Positions 24,509 to 32,314 of a stretch of DNA of 64,000 nt are shown piece by piece. Numbering within the stretch: position 1 is the stretch's first letter; each line of letters starts with the position of its first letter. The stretch lies in contig NZ_LWLB01000035.1 of the NCBI RefSeq assembly GCF_001905145.1, forward strand, positions 124,001 to 188,000, in the 5' to 3' direction. Made by a program: the position numbers and the translations under genes. Below the pieces are notes generated by a model that saw only the letters and a program-made list of their open reading frames with translations, was not told the origin of the DNA and searched no databases. This DNA is from Nocardiopsis sp. TSRI0078. GTDB taxonomy: Bacteria > Actinomycetota > Actinomycetes > Streptosporangiales > Streptosporangiaceae.

Positions 24509-26319
24509 CTACCGCACCGTCCAGCACCCCGTACAACGGGAGGGGCCGGGTCGGTATTCCGCGTCGGAGGAATCGTTTCCGAGTGTGTTCCGACGCGGTC
24601 CCCGCGGCCCCCGGCCGGGGCCGGTCCGCACGAACGGGCACGTCGGAGCCCCCGCGCGGTCGGGATGTCCGGGCGCTTCCCCGGACGGGCCCCGCGCTAC
24701 CGGCCCGCCAGCCGCGCGGAAGCAGTCCCGTACGGGTGCGGGATCGATGCTGTCGCCCCGGTGGGCGACGTACTTGTCCGGCCGGACGAGGTACAGGCTG
24801 GGTCGGCGCACTCCGTACCGGTGGTGGGCCTCGCTGCGCATGTCCGCCATGACCCCGTCGACGGGCTCCGCCGGCAGGTGGCCGCGTGTCACGACGTGGA
24901 CCTCCCCGTACCCGTCCATGGCCTCGCGGCCGGCGGCCGCCCAGGAGGCCAGGGTGGCGGGGTCGGCCACGTCGGCGGCGAACAGCACCAGGTGGTGCCC
25001 GGGGCCCCGGTAGACGTGCCGGAGCGCCCTGATGCCCGTGCGGGTTTCGAGGTAGGCGTCCCGGACCACCTCCCCGGCCCCGGGCCCGGCGCCGGAACCG
25101 TCGCTCCACGCCGGGGCCCCGATCCGTCCCATCTCTCGGAGACGAGCGCGCTGTCGCGGTAGTTGACCAGGTGTTCCCCCAGAGTGTTCGACAGTCGCCG
25201 CTGGGCGGGGTTGGACCGTCCCAGCAGACGCAGCGCGTGGTGGCGCGCCCGGCGTAGTGCGGGGTTCCTCGCGGTGGCGACACGGGTGGCGGTGGACGTG
25301 GCCTCGACCACGGCCCGGGCCACGGGCCGCCGTTCCTCCTCGAAGCTGTCCAGCAGGGAGGGGGTGGCACGGCCGGTGGCCACCAGTGCGAGTTTCCAGT
25401 CCAGGTTGTAGGCGTCCTGCATTCCCGTGTTCATGCCCTGGCCCCCGATCGGGCTGTGGCTGTGCGCCGCGTCGCCCGCGAGCAGCACCCGGCCGTGCCT
25501 GAACCGGTCGGCGAGCCCCTCGCGCACCACGAACGCCGAACTCCACCGCAGGTCGCGAAGGCGCGGGTCCAGCGGAGTGCGCCGACCGACGTAGGCGGCG
25601 TGGTCGCTCAGGCCGGGGTCCCCGGGCGGGTTGTCGTCGGGTGTGTTGGCCAGGATGCGCCAGTGGCCGCCGACCATCGGGAAGACGGCCAGGATGCCGC
25701 CCGGGCCGAAGAACGCGTGGAAGCGGTCCCTCTCCAGGTCCCAGTCGGCCGCCACGTCGCCGAGGATGAAGCCCCGGTGCAGGTCGGCGGTCTCCCAGCC
25801 GAAGCCCGCCGTGCGGCGCACGGTGCTGTGCGCTCCGTCGCACCCGACCAGCCACCGCGCCGTGTGGTGCTCGACGCGGCCGTCCCCGTGGACGAGCTCC
25901 GCGGTGACGCCGTCCCCGTCGGCTTGGCGGGAGGCCAGGCGCGTGTTCCATTCGACGGAGACGCCCAGCTCCTCGGCCCGCTCCCGCAGCAGCCCGACCG
26001 TTCGCCACTGCGGGATGCACAGGTCCATCGGGAACGGCGAGTCCAGGGCCGACAGGTCCAGGTCGGCCAGGGTGGTGCCCCCCTGGTGGAAGGACAGGCG
26101 ACGCAGGGGCAGGCCCCGCTCGACGGCGGCCTCGGCCAGTCCGATGTCGTCCAGCATCTCCAGTGACCGGGCGACGACCGCCACGGCCCTGCTCTCGCGC
26201 ATGTCCGGGGGACCCGCGTCGACGACGCGGGGGACCACCCCGCGCCGGGCCAGCTCGCTGGCCAGCACCAGCCCGGTGGGGCCCGCACCCACGATGAGGA
26301 CGTCGTCGTCGGTACTCAA
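24509..26319 (-). pseudogene. FAD-dependent aromatic hydroxylase, split by a frameshift
   Basis: Flavin monooxygenase of the PHBH/polyketide hydroxylase type. First part: GAGPTGLVLASELARRG (FAD GxGxxG), RWLVGCDGAHSTVRR (DG motif), VLLAGDAAHSHSPIGGQGMNTGMQDAYNLDWKLA (GD motif). This frame runs out of homology near GATVPAPGPG. The expected thioredoxin-like C-terminal domain (EVVRDAYLETRTGIRALRHVYRG) continues in another frame, so one base appears missing in the G/C runs at about 25072-25089. After that domain the second frame carries about 70 unusual residues to 24509, so the true end is uncertain. TTG 26319 follows GAAGG at 5 bp. Either an inactivated gene or a sequencing error. Preceded by TetR operators. 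Confidence 0.72.
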
Positions 26320-26330
26320 GGCAACCTTCA

Positions 26331-26348
26331 AGAACGAACGTTCGTTCT
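26331..26348. promoter_or_regulatory. TetR operator 1 (perfect 18-bp palindrome)
   Basis: AGAACGAACGTTCGTTCT, a perfect palindrome directly upstream of the TTG start of the hydroxylase. Related copies occur at 26381-26398 and 27020-27036. Confidence 0.75.
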
Positions 26349-26380
26349 CTCAATATGAGCACGAAGGCGCCGCCCCTTCA

Positions 26381-26398
26381 AGAGCGAACGTTCATTCT
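26381..26398. promoter_or_regulatory. TetR operator 2
   Basis: AGAGCGAACGTTCATTCT differs at two positions from the perfect palindrome at 26331-26348; the two sites are centred 50 bp apart in the gap between tetR and the hydroxylase. Confidence 0.68.
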
Positions 26399-26405
26399 CT
26401 GAGTT

Positions 26406-27008
26406 TCACCGGCGGGGCGGGGCGCCCATCAGAGCCCTCAGCCCGTCCCGGAACGCCGTCGGGTCGGCGTCGCCGTAGACCGCGCGCCGGACCACGAAGC
26501 CGTCGACGAAGGCGATCAGGGAGTCGGCCACACTCTCCGGTGGAACGTCGGAGGAGAGCCGCCCCTGCTCCTGGTGCCGGGCCGCCATACGGCTGATCAG
26601 GGCGCGCACCTCGTCCATGACCTCCTGCAACCGTGTCGCCAGGGACGGTGACCGCAGGGCCTCCGCCCAGATCTGGACGAGCAGTCCGGCCGATTCCCGT
26701 GACACCGCCAGCGAGGGCCCGTCACCACGCAGTACGAGGTCGACGAGGTCGTCCAGGTCCGGGGGACGCGCGCCGTCCCGAGCCGTGAACGCCTCCGTGA
26801 CCTCGGCGAGGGCCTCGGAGGCGATCGCCCCGATGATGGCCTCCTTGCCGCTGAAGTAGCGGTAGACCGCGCCCGCCGACAGACGGGCCTCCGCCAGCAG
26901 GTCCTGCATGGACGTGGCGTGGAAGCCGTTGCGGACGAAACAGCGCCGTGCGGCGTCCAGAATCTGCCGACGGCGCGCGTCCAGGTGCTCCTGGGACATT
27001 CGAACCAT
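26406..27008 (-). CDS. TetR-family repressor
   Basis: A 200-residue TetR regulator. HTH at residues 10-55: RRRQILDAARRCFVRNGFHATSMQDLLAEARLSAGAVYRYFSGKEAII. The ligand domain is of the AcrR C-terminal type. ATG 27008 is preferred to the upstream in-frame ATG at 27044 because a palindromic operator at 27020-27036 would otherwise lie inside the coding region. Three copies of the AGAACGAACGTTCGTTC palindrome flank it, one at its own promoter and two in front of the downstream hydroxylase, so it should repress both. The inducer is probably an aromatic substrate of the hydroxylase (inference). Confidence 0.88.
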   Translation of the reverse strand: MVRMSQEHLDARRRQILDAARRCFVRNGFHATSMQDLLAEARLSAGAVYRYFSGKEAIIGAIASEALAEVTEAFTARDGARPPDLDDLVDLVLRGDGPSLAVSRESAGLLVQIWAEALRSPSLATRLQEVMDEVRALISRMAARHQEQGRLSSDVPPESVADSLIAFVDGFVVRRAVYGDADPTAFRDGLRALMGAPPRR

Positions 27009-27019
27009 GGCACCAACGT

Positions 27020-27036
27020 AGAACGAGCGTTCCTTC
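27020..27036. promoter_or_regulatory. TetR operator 3 (autoregulatory)
   Basis: AGAACGAGCGTTCCTTC, two differences from the perfect operator at 26331, centred about 20 bp upstream of the tetR start codon. Confidence 0.62.
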
Positions 27037-27101
27037 CGCGACAAGGCGAGGCCGCCGCCACACGGGGCGCCGCTCGGGCCGCCGGGTTCCGAAGTCCTGG
27101 A

Positions 27102-28085
27102 TCAGACCGGGGAGGCGGTGCTCTCCCGGGCGGTCAGCCTCGGCTCCAGCAGGGTGACCCCGGGGTGCGCGGGGCCGTCGATCTTGTCCATGAGCAGGCC
27201 GACCGCACGGGCTCCGACCTCCTCGGCGGGCAGGTCCACCGAGGTCAGCGGCGGTCCCCCGGGAGGAACGGGGCCGATGGCGGCCACGGACAGCGCGGGG
27301 GGAGTGCGGCCGTGCTCGGCGAAGGCGTCGAGCAAGGGACCGACCGAGGGCTCGTTGTGCACGATGAGGCCGGTGGTTGCGGGCCGTTCGCGCAGGAGCT
27401 CCTCCGCGACACCGCGCGCGGTGTCCGGCGAGCAGGGGCGCAGGGTGGCGCGGACGCCGCGCTCGGCGGCCGCGAGCTCGAAGCCGGTGACGGTGCGCTC
27501 GGCGAACCCGGTCCGCCGCTCGTAGACCGAGGGCGGCTGGCCGACGAAGGCGATGTCGGTGTGGCCGAGGTCGGCGAGGTGGTGCACGCAGGCCGCGCCC
27601 GCGGCGGCGAAGTCCAGGTCCACGCAGGTCAGGCCCTCGGTGTCCTCGGGGACGCCGATGAGGACCGAGGGCAGGTCCAGTCCGCGCAGAACGGGCACGC
27701 GCGCGTCGTCGGCCTCCACGTCCATGACGATGACGCCGTCCACCATGGCGCTGCCGGCGACCCTGCGCAGTCCGTCGGGCCCCTCGCCCTGGGTGAGCAG
27801 GAGGACGTCGTGGTCGTGCGCGCGGGCGGCGGTGACGACGGAGACGGCGAAGCGCATGGCGACGGGGACGTGCACGTCCTCGCGCAGCGGGATGACCAGG
27901 GCGATCACGTTGCTGCGGCGGCTGGCCAGGGAGCGCGCGCCCGCGTGCGGCTGGTAGCCGAGGGCCTCGATGCTCTCGCGCACCCGGCGCCTGGTGGACT
28001 CGGAGATCGACCGCTTGCCGCTGAGGACGTAGGAGACCGTGCTCGGCGACACACCGGCGTGCCGGGCCACATCGGAGATCCGCAC
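27102..28085 (-). CDS. LacI-family transcriptional regulator
   Basis: A 327-residue LacI/GalR repressor. HTH and hinge: VRISDVARHAGVSPSTVSYVLSGKR, then RRVRESIEALGYQPHAGARSLASRRSN. The effector domain is periplasmic-binding-protein-like. GTG 28085 is preferred to GTG 28133, because starting at 28133 would place the operator-like dyad at 28105-28118 inside the gene. With the shorter start that dyad lies 20 bp upstream, a good autoregulation position. The same dyad motif occurs upstream of GH3 and GH74, so this protein is the likely second regulator of the polysaccharide locus; the effector would be a glucose- or xylose-containing oligosaccharide (inference). Confidence 0.88.
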   Translation of the reverse strand: MRISDVARHAGVSPSTVSYVLSGKRSISESTRRRVRESIEALGYQPHAGARSLASRRSNVIALVIPLREDVHVPVAMRFAVSVVTAARAHDHDVLLLTQGEGPDGLRRVAGSAMVDGVIVMDVEADDARVPVLRGLDLPSVLIGVPEDTEGLTCVDLDFAAAGAACVHHLADLGHTDIAFVGQPPSVYERRTGFAERTVTGFELAAAERGVRATLRPCSPDTARGVAEELLRERPATTGLIVHNEPSVGPLLDAFAEHGRTPPALSVAAIGPVPPGGPPLTSVDLPAEEVGARAVGLLMDKIDGPAHPGVTLLEPRLTARESTASPV

Positions 28086-28104
28086 CGTGCCGTCCCGTCC
28101 CTCG

Positions 28105-28118
28105 TCGAACCGATTCGA
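28105..28118. promoter_or_regulatory. LacI-type operator at the lacI-family gene
   Basis: TCGAACCGATTCGA, one base different from the GH3-side copy (TCGAACCGCTTCGA) and two from the perfect copy at 17878. Lies 20 bp upstream of GTG 28085. Confidence 0.6.
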
Positions 28119-28268
28119 GGAGATGTTACGCACCCCACCACCCTGGCGCAACGCCGCGTGCACCGCCAGGGGATACGGGACGGCGCGGTCAGCCCTCTCC
28201 CCGACCGGCGCCCGAGGGTTCGGGACGGCTGCGGCCACAGAGTTCCCGGACCCGGCCTCCCCCGCGGG

Positions 28269-29027
28269 TCATCGGTAGTAGACGCCGATCCGGGATCCCG
28301 CGATCTCCTCGACCCGCACGTCCAGGTCGAACACGTCACCGAGCACCTCGGGCGTCATGATCTCCTCCGGAGTACCGGTGTGGACGACCCGGCCGTCGCG
28401 CATGGCCACGATCCGGTCGGAGTAGGCCGAGGCGAAGTTGATGTCGTGGATGACGATCACGATGGTCCGGCCGAGCGCGTCGGCGGCCCGGCGGATCTGC
28501 CGCATCATCGACACGGCGTGCTTCATGTCGAGGTTGTTCAGCGGCTCGTCGAGCAGTACGTAGTCGGTGTCCTGGCACAGCACCATCGCCACGTACGCGC
28601 GCTGGCGCTGGCCGCCGGACAGCTCGTCCAGGAACCGGTCGGCGAGCGGGACCAGGTCCAGGAACCCCAGGGCCGCCTCGACCTGCGCGTGGCACTCGGC
28701 GGTCAGCCGCCCCCGCGAGTGCGGGTAGCGGCCGAAGCGGACCAGGTCGCGCACGGTCAGCCGGGTGGTGAACCGGTTCTCCTGGCGCAGGATCGACAGC
28801 TTCCGGGCCATGTCCCGGCCGGGCGCCGAGGCCACGTCATCCCCGTCGACGGTCACACGTCCCCCGTCGGCCCGGAGCAGGCGGCCGATGATGGTGAGCA
28901 TCGTGGACTTGCCCGCGCCGTTGGGCCCGATGATCGAGGTGACGCCGCCTCGCTCGATCCGCAGGCACACGTCCCGCAGGACGGTCTCGGCCCCGTAGGC
29001 CTTGGTGAGGTCGGTCAGTTCGATCAA
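28269..29027 (-). CDS. Siderophore ABC transporter ATPase (YclP/FepC type)
   Basis: A 252-residue ATPase. Walker A GPNGAGKST, Q-loop LRQENR, signature LSGGQRQRAYVAM, Walker B YVLLDEPLNNLDMKH, H-loop VIHDINFAS. The stretch TDYVLLDEPLNNLDMKHAVSMMRQIRR and the ending GSRIGVYYR resemble the Bacillus YclP petrobactin ATPase more than FepC, from memory. TTG 29027 is chosen: GAAAGG precedes it and it overlaps the permease stop by 4 bp. Last gene of the iron operon; it energises import of ferric siderophore. Confidence 0.9.
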   Translation of the reverse strand: MIELTDLTKAYGAETVLRDVCLRIERGGVTSIIGPNGAGKSTMLTIIGRLLRADGGRVTVDGDDVASAPGRDMARKLSILRQENRFTTRLTVRDLVRFGRYPHSRGRLTAECHAQVEAALGFLDLVPLADRFLDELSGGQRQRAYVAMVLCQDTDYVLLDEPLNNLDMKHAVSMMRQIRRAADALGRTIVIVIHDINFASAYSDRIVAMRDGRVVHTGTPEEIMTPEVLGDVFDLDVRVEEIAGSRIGVYYR

Positions 29028-30028
29028 CGCGCGGCCTTTCGCATCAGGAAGTACAGGAACAGGGCGCCCCCGGTGAACTCGATGACGACGCTGAGCGTGC
29101 CCGCGTGCCCGAGGAGGTGTTCGAGGACGAACTGTCCGCCGACCAGGGCGCACAGGCCCACGAGGAAGGCCACCGGAAGGACGTACCGGTGCTCGTGGCG
29201 GCCGGTGACCTGGTAGGCGAGGGTCGCGGCCATGAAGCCGAAGAAGGTCATCGGCCCGACCAGCGCGGTGGACACCGCGGTGAGCAGGGCGACGGCCACC
29301 AGGATCCGGACGGCCGCGCGGGTGTGGTCCACCCCCAGGCTCACGGAGGTGTCCCGGCCCAGCGCGAGCACGTCCAACAGCCGGTGCCGGCGCCACACCA
29401 GGACGCCCACGAGCACGACGACGACCGCGACCCAGGGCAGCAGGTCGGGGTCGGCGCGCGTCAGCCGGGCGAACAGGCGGCCCTGCAGTGCGGTGAACTC
29501 GTTCGGGTCGAGCAGCCGCTGCATGAGCTGGGAGAGGCTGGTGAACAGCACGCCCAGGACGATGCCGACCAGCAGCATCAGGTGCAGGCCGCCGAACCCG
29601 TCGGTGAACAGGCGTCTGAACAGGAGCAGCGCGAAGAGCACCATCAGGGCGGTCTGCGCCAGGAACGCCGCCACCGGCGGCAGCGCGCTCAGGCCCGCGA
29701 CGCCGAACACGAAGACCAGGCACGTCTGCACCAGGACGAACAGGGACTCCATCCCCATGATGGAGGGGGTGAGGATGCGGTTGTCCGTGACAGTGTGGAA
29801 CAGGACCGTGGAGACCGCGCCCGCGAAGGCCACCACGAACATGGTGAGGACGACGGCGGAGCGGCGCTCGACCACGTAGGCGACGTCACCGGTCACCCCG
29901 TGGGTCAGATAGGCGACCGTGCACCCGGCGGCGGCCGCGGCCAGCAGCGCGATCCTCGCCCAGACCGGGAGACGGCGGGCGGGGGCGGCACCGCGGACGG
30001 GGGCGGCGGAGCGTTCAGCGACCGGCAT
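29024..30028 (-). CDS. Siderophore ABC transporter permease (FecCD, YclO type)
   Basis: A 334-residue FecCD-family permease with about nine or ten membrane helices. Typical loops: TDNRILTPSIMGMESLF and LVGPMTFFGFMAATLAYQVTGRHEHRYVLP. The second includes the ATPase-contacting segment. ATG 30028 overlaps the end of the upstream permease by 14 bp, and its own end overlaps the ATPase start by 4 bp, so the operon is translationally coupled. Confidence 0.9.
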   Translation of the reverse strand: MPVAERSAAPVRGAAPARRLPVWARIALLAAAAAGCTVAYLTHGVTGDVAYVVERRSAVVLTMFVVAFAGAVSTVLFHTVTDNRILTPSIMGMESLFVLVQTCLVFVFGVAGLSALPPVAAFLAQTALMVLFALLLFRRLFTDGFGGLHLMLLVGIVLGVLFTSLSQLMQRLLDPNEFTALQGRLFARLTRADPDLLPWVAVVVVLVGVLVWRRHRLLDVLALGRDTSVSLGVDHTRAAVRILVAVALLTAVSTALVGPMTFFGFMAATLAYQVTGRHEHRYVLPVAFLVGLCALVGGQFVLEHLLGHAGTLSVVIEFTGGALFLYFLMRKAAR

Positions 30029-31040
30029 GTGGACTCCTCCGCAAGAGCATGAACAGGAACACCGCCGCGCCCACGACGCCCAGGACGCTGCCGACGGGGA
30101 TCTCGAAGGGCGCGCGGATGGTCCGGGAGAGGATGTCGCAGAACACGAGGACGCCACCGCCGAGCAGGCAGACCCAGGGAACCCCCCTGCGGACGTGGTC
30201 TCCGACCGCCATGCTGACCAGGTTGGGAACGATGAGGCCGAGGAAGGGCAGGCTCCCGACGACGGACACCACCACGCCGCTGACGACGGCGACGATGCCG
30301 ACGCCCGCCGCCATGACGGTGCGGTGGTTCAGACCGAGGCTGCGGGCGATGTCGCGGCCCAGCCCGGCCACGGTCAGGCGGTCGGCGATGAGATAGGCGG
30401 TCAGGGCGAGGAGGCCGACCAGCCACAGTTGTTCGTAGCGGCCCCGCATGACCCCGGAGAAGTCTCCGGACTGCCAGACGCCCAGGGTCTGGAGGAGGTC
30501 GTGGCGCAGCGCGACGAAGGTGGTGACCGAACTGATCACCGCGCCGAGCATGATGCCGACCAGGGGGACGACCAGCGAGGACCTCAGGGCGACGCGTCGG
30601 AGCACGCCGAGGAACAGGGCGGTACCGGCGAGCGCGGCGACGCAGGCCACGGTCATCTTCACGGGCAGCGGCGCACCCGGGAAGAAGAGGGTGACCAGCA
30701 GGATGCCGAGGGCCGCCGACTGCACCGTGCCCGCGGTGGAGGGCTCCACGAAGCGGTTCTGGGTGAGCATCTGCATGATCAGGCCCGCGACGCTCACCGC
30801 GGCACCGGCCAACAGCAGGGCGAGGGTGCGCGGGACACGGCTGACCAGGAACAGCCCACGGGCCTCCGGGTCGCTCAGGAGCCGGGCCGGGGTGATGTCC
30901 CCGGCACCGGTGAACAGGCTGGCCACGGACAGGGCCGAGACCGTGAGCACGGCGAGGACGAGGACGGAGCGCGGGGTGCGCCCGCCCGGGGAGGGGGCGC
31001 TTCGCCGGTCCCCGGGCGCGGCGGCGGTCGTGGACGTCAC
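30015..31040 (-). CDS. Siderophore ABC transporter permease (FecCD, YclN type)
   Basis: A 341-residue FecCD permease, the partner of the next one. LVSRVPRTLALLLAGAAVSVAGLIMQMLTQNRFVEPSTAGTVQSAALGIL contains the helix-2/3 region conserved in BtuC/FepD proteins, and VGSLPFLGLIVPNLVSMAVGDHVRRGVPW the coupling loop. About nine or ten helices. GTG 31040, 4 bp after the binding-protein stop. Confidence 0.9.
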   Translation of the reverse strand: MTSTTAAAPGDRRSAPSPGGRTPRSVLVLAVLTVSALSVASLFTGAGDITPARLLSDPEARGLFLVSRVPRTLALLLAGAAVSVAGLIMQMLTQNRFVEPSTAGTVQSAALGILLVTLFFPGAPLPVKMTVACVAALAGTALFLGVLRRVALRSSLVVPLVGIMLGAVISSVTTFVALRHDLLQTLGVWQSGDFSGVMRGRYEQLWLVGLLALTAYLIADRLTVAGLGRDIARSLGLNHRTVMAAGVGIVAVVSGVVVSVVGSLPFLGLIVPNLVSMAVGDHVRRGVPWVCLLGGGVLVFCDILSRTIRAPFEIPVGSVLGVVGAAVFLFMLLRRSPHAGR

Positions 31041-31044
31041 CGGA

Positions 31045-32007
31045 TCAGGAGAGGGCGGCGTCGATGTCGTCGATGGTGTTGAGGTGCGCCTGGATGCCGC
31101 CGACCAGGTACAGCTCCGCGGAGTCGAGGTAGAGGACCTGGTCCTCCTGGGCCGCGGTGGTGCGGTCGACCAGCTCGTTGTCGAGCACCTGCTCGGCCGG
31201 GGAGGCGCCCTCCGTGCCGATGGCGTTGTCGCGGTCGATCACGTAGAGCCAGTCGGGGTCGGCCTCGGCCAGGGCCTCGAAGGACATGGCCTCGCCGTGG
31301 CGGGCCTCCTCGTTGACGATCTCGATGGAGGGCTCCAGGCCGAGGACGTCGTAGAAGAAGCCGAAGCGGGAGCCGGGGCCGTAGGCGCTGATCTCACCGG
31401 CGTTGGACATGAGGACGAGGCCGTCGCCCGACTCGGCGACCTTGGCGCCGACCTCCTCGACGCGGCTCTCGAACTCGGTGACGAGGGCATCGGCCTCCTC
31501 GGCCCTGTCGAAGATCTCACCGTAGGCGGTGGTGCGCTCGGAGATGCTGCCGAGGATGTCGGCGGAGTCGAGGGACATGTCGATGGTGGGGGCGATCTCG
31601 GCGAGCTCTCCGGTGACGGCGGAACTGCGCCCGCCGCTGATGATCAGGTCGGGGTCGAGAGCGGCCACGGCCTCGAAGTCCGGCTCGAACAGGGAGCCGA
31701 CGTTGGCCACGTCGTCGCTCTCGGCGTAGTCGGCGAAGAGCTCCGGGACGACGTCGGCGGAGGGGATGCCCGCGACGTCCACTTCGAGGGCGTCGAGGAT
31801 GTCGAGCTGGGCGTTGTCGAAGACGACCACGGTCCCGGGGTCGCGGGGAATCTCGACCTCACCGTTCTCGGCCTCGACGGTGACGGTCTCGGCCGGTTCC
31901 GTGGTGTCCGCCTCCGTCTTCGTCGAGCATCCGGCCAGGACCAGGACCGAGAGGGGGACCAGGGAGAACAGGGGGAGGAAACGTGGGGACACGACGGCTC
32001 CAGACAC
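31045..32007 (-). CDS. Siderophore-binding lipoprotein (YclQ/FatB type)
   Basis: A 320-residue lipoprotein of the helical-backbone metal receptor family. Signal peptide with lipobox LAGC near residue 27. The mature part has the two-lobe FepB/YclQ pattern: DPGTVVVFDNAQLDILDAL, GSLFEPDFEAVAALDPDLIISGGRSS, MSFEALAEADPDWLYVIDRD. Catechol siderophore (petrobactin-like) binding is likely from the company of YclNOP-type partners. It is the first gene of the operon, behind an iron box at 32046-32064, so it should be derepressed under iron starvation by a DtxR-type regulator. Confidence 0.9.
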   Translation of the reverse strand: MSGAVVSPRFLPLFSLVPLSVLVLAGCSTKTEADTTEPAETVTVEAENGEVEIPRDPGTVVVFDNAQLDILDALEVDVAGIPSADVVPELFADYAESDDVANVGSLFEPDFEAVAALDPDLIISGGRSSAVTGELAEIAPTIDMSLDSADILGSISERTTAYGEIFDRAEEADALVTEFESRVEEVGAKVAESGDGLVLMSNAGEISAYGPGSRFGFFYDVLGLEPSIEIVNEEARHGEAMSFEALAEADPDWLYVIDRDNAIGTEGASPAEQVLDNELVDRTTAAQEDQVLYLDSAELYLVGGIQAHLNTIDDIDAALS

Positions 32008-32314
32008 AGGGGAATCCCGCCAAAGTTCGGCAAGGCTTGGCTTAGTAAGGCAAGGCTAAGGTTACACGCCTCCCAAAACACGACAAACCACCCCCCCGGG
32101 TTGGTACGTGACCCCGAGGTGGTGGTGAGGTCCGCCGCCTCACGCGCACGCGCCCCCGCGCCGACCGTGGCCGGGGTGAGGGGGCGGCACCGGTCCGTGC
32201 CCATCGGTTGCGTTAGCGTGATCCGCGGATTCCCGGCTGGACAGCCGCACACACCACCGGCCCAGGCTCTCCGCGCCCTTTCACCGGGATCTCGGACGAA
32301 CCTCGTGGGGGACA
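32008..32314. promoter_or_regulatory. Intergenic region with iron box (DtxR/IdeR type)
   Basis: TAAGGCAAGGCTAAGGTTA at 32046-32064 matches the 19-bp actinobacterial iron-box consensus TTAGGTTAGGCTAACCTAA at 13 of 19 positions, about 39 bp upstream of the binding-protein start. GGCAAGGCT occurs twice in direct orientation here, at 32029 and 32049 in round terms, suggesting two bound dimers. From 32065 to 32314 I see nothing beyond the leader of the next gene. Confidence 0.6.

Noticed and set aside
24509-27008. Part of an aromatic polyketide gene cluster
   Set aside because: Only one hydroxylase and its TetR regulator; no polyketide synthase, cyclase or tailoring genes nearby.
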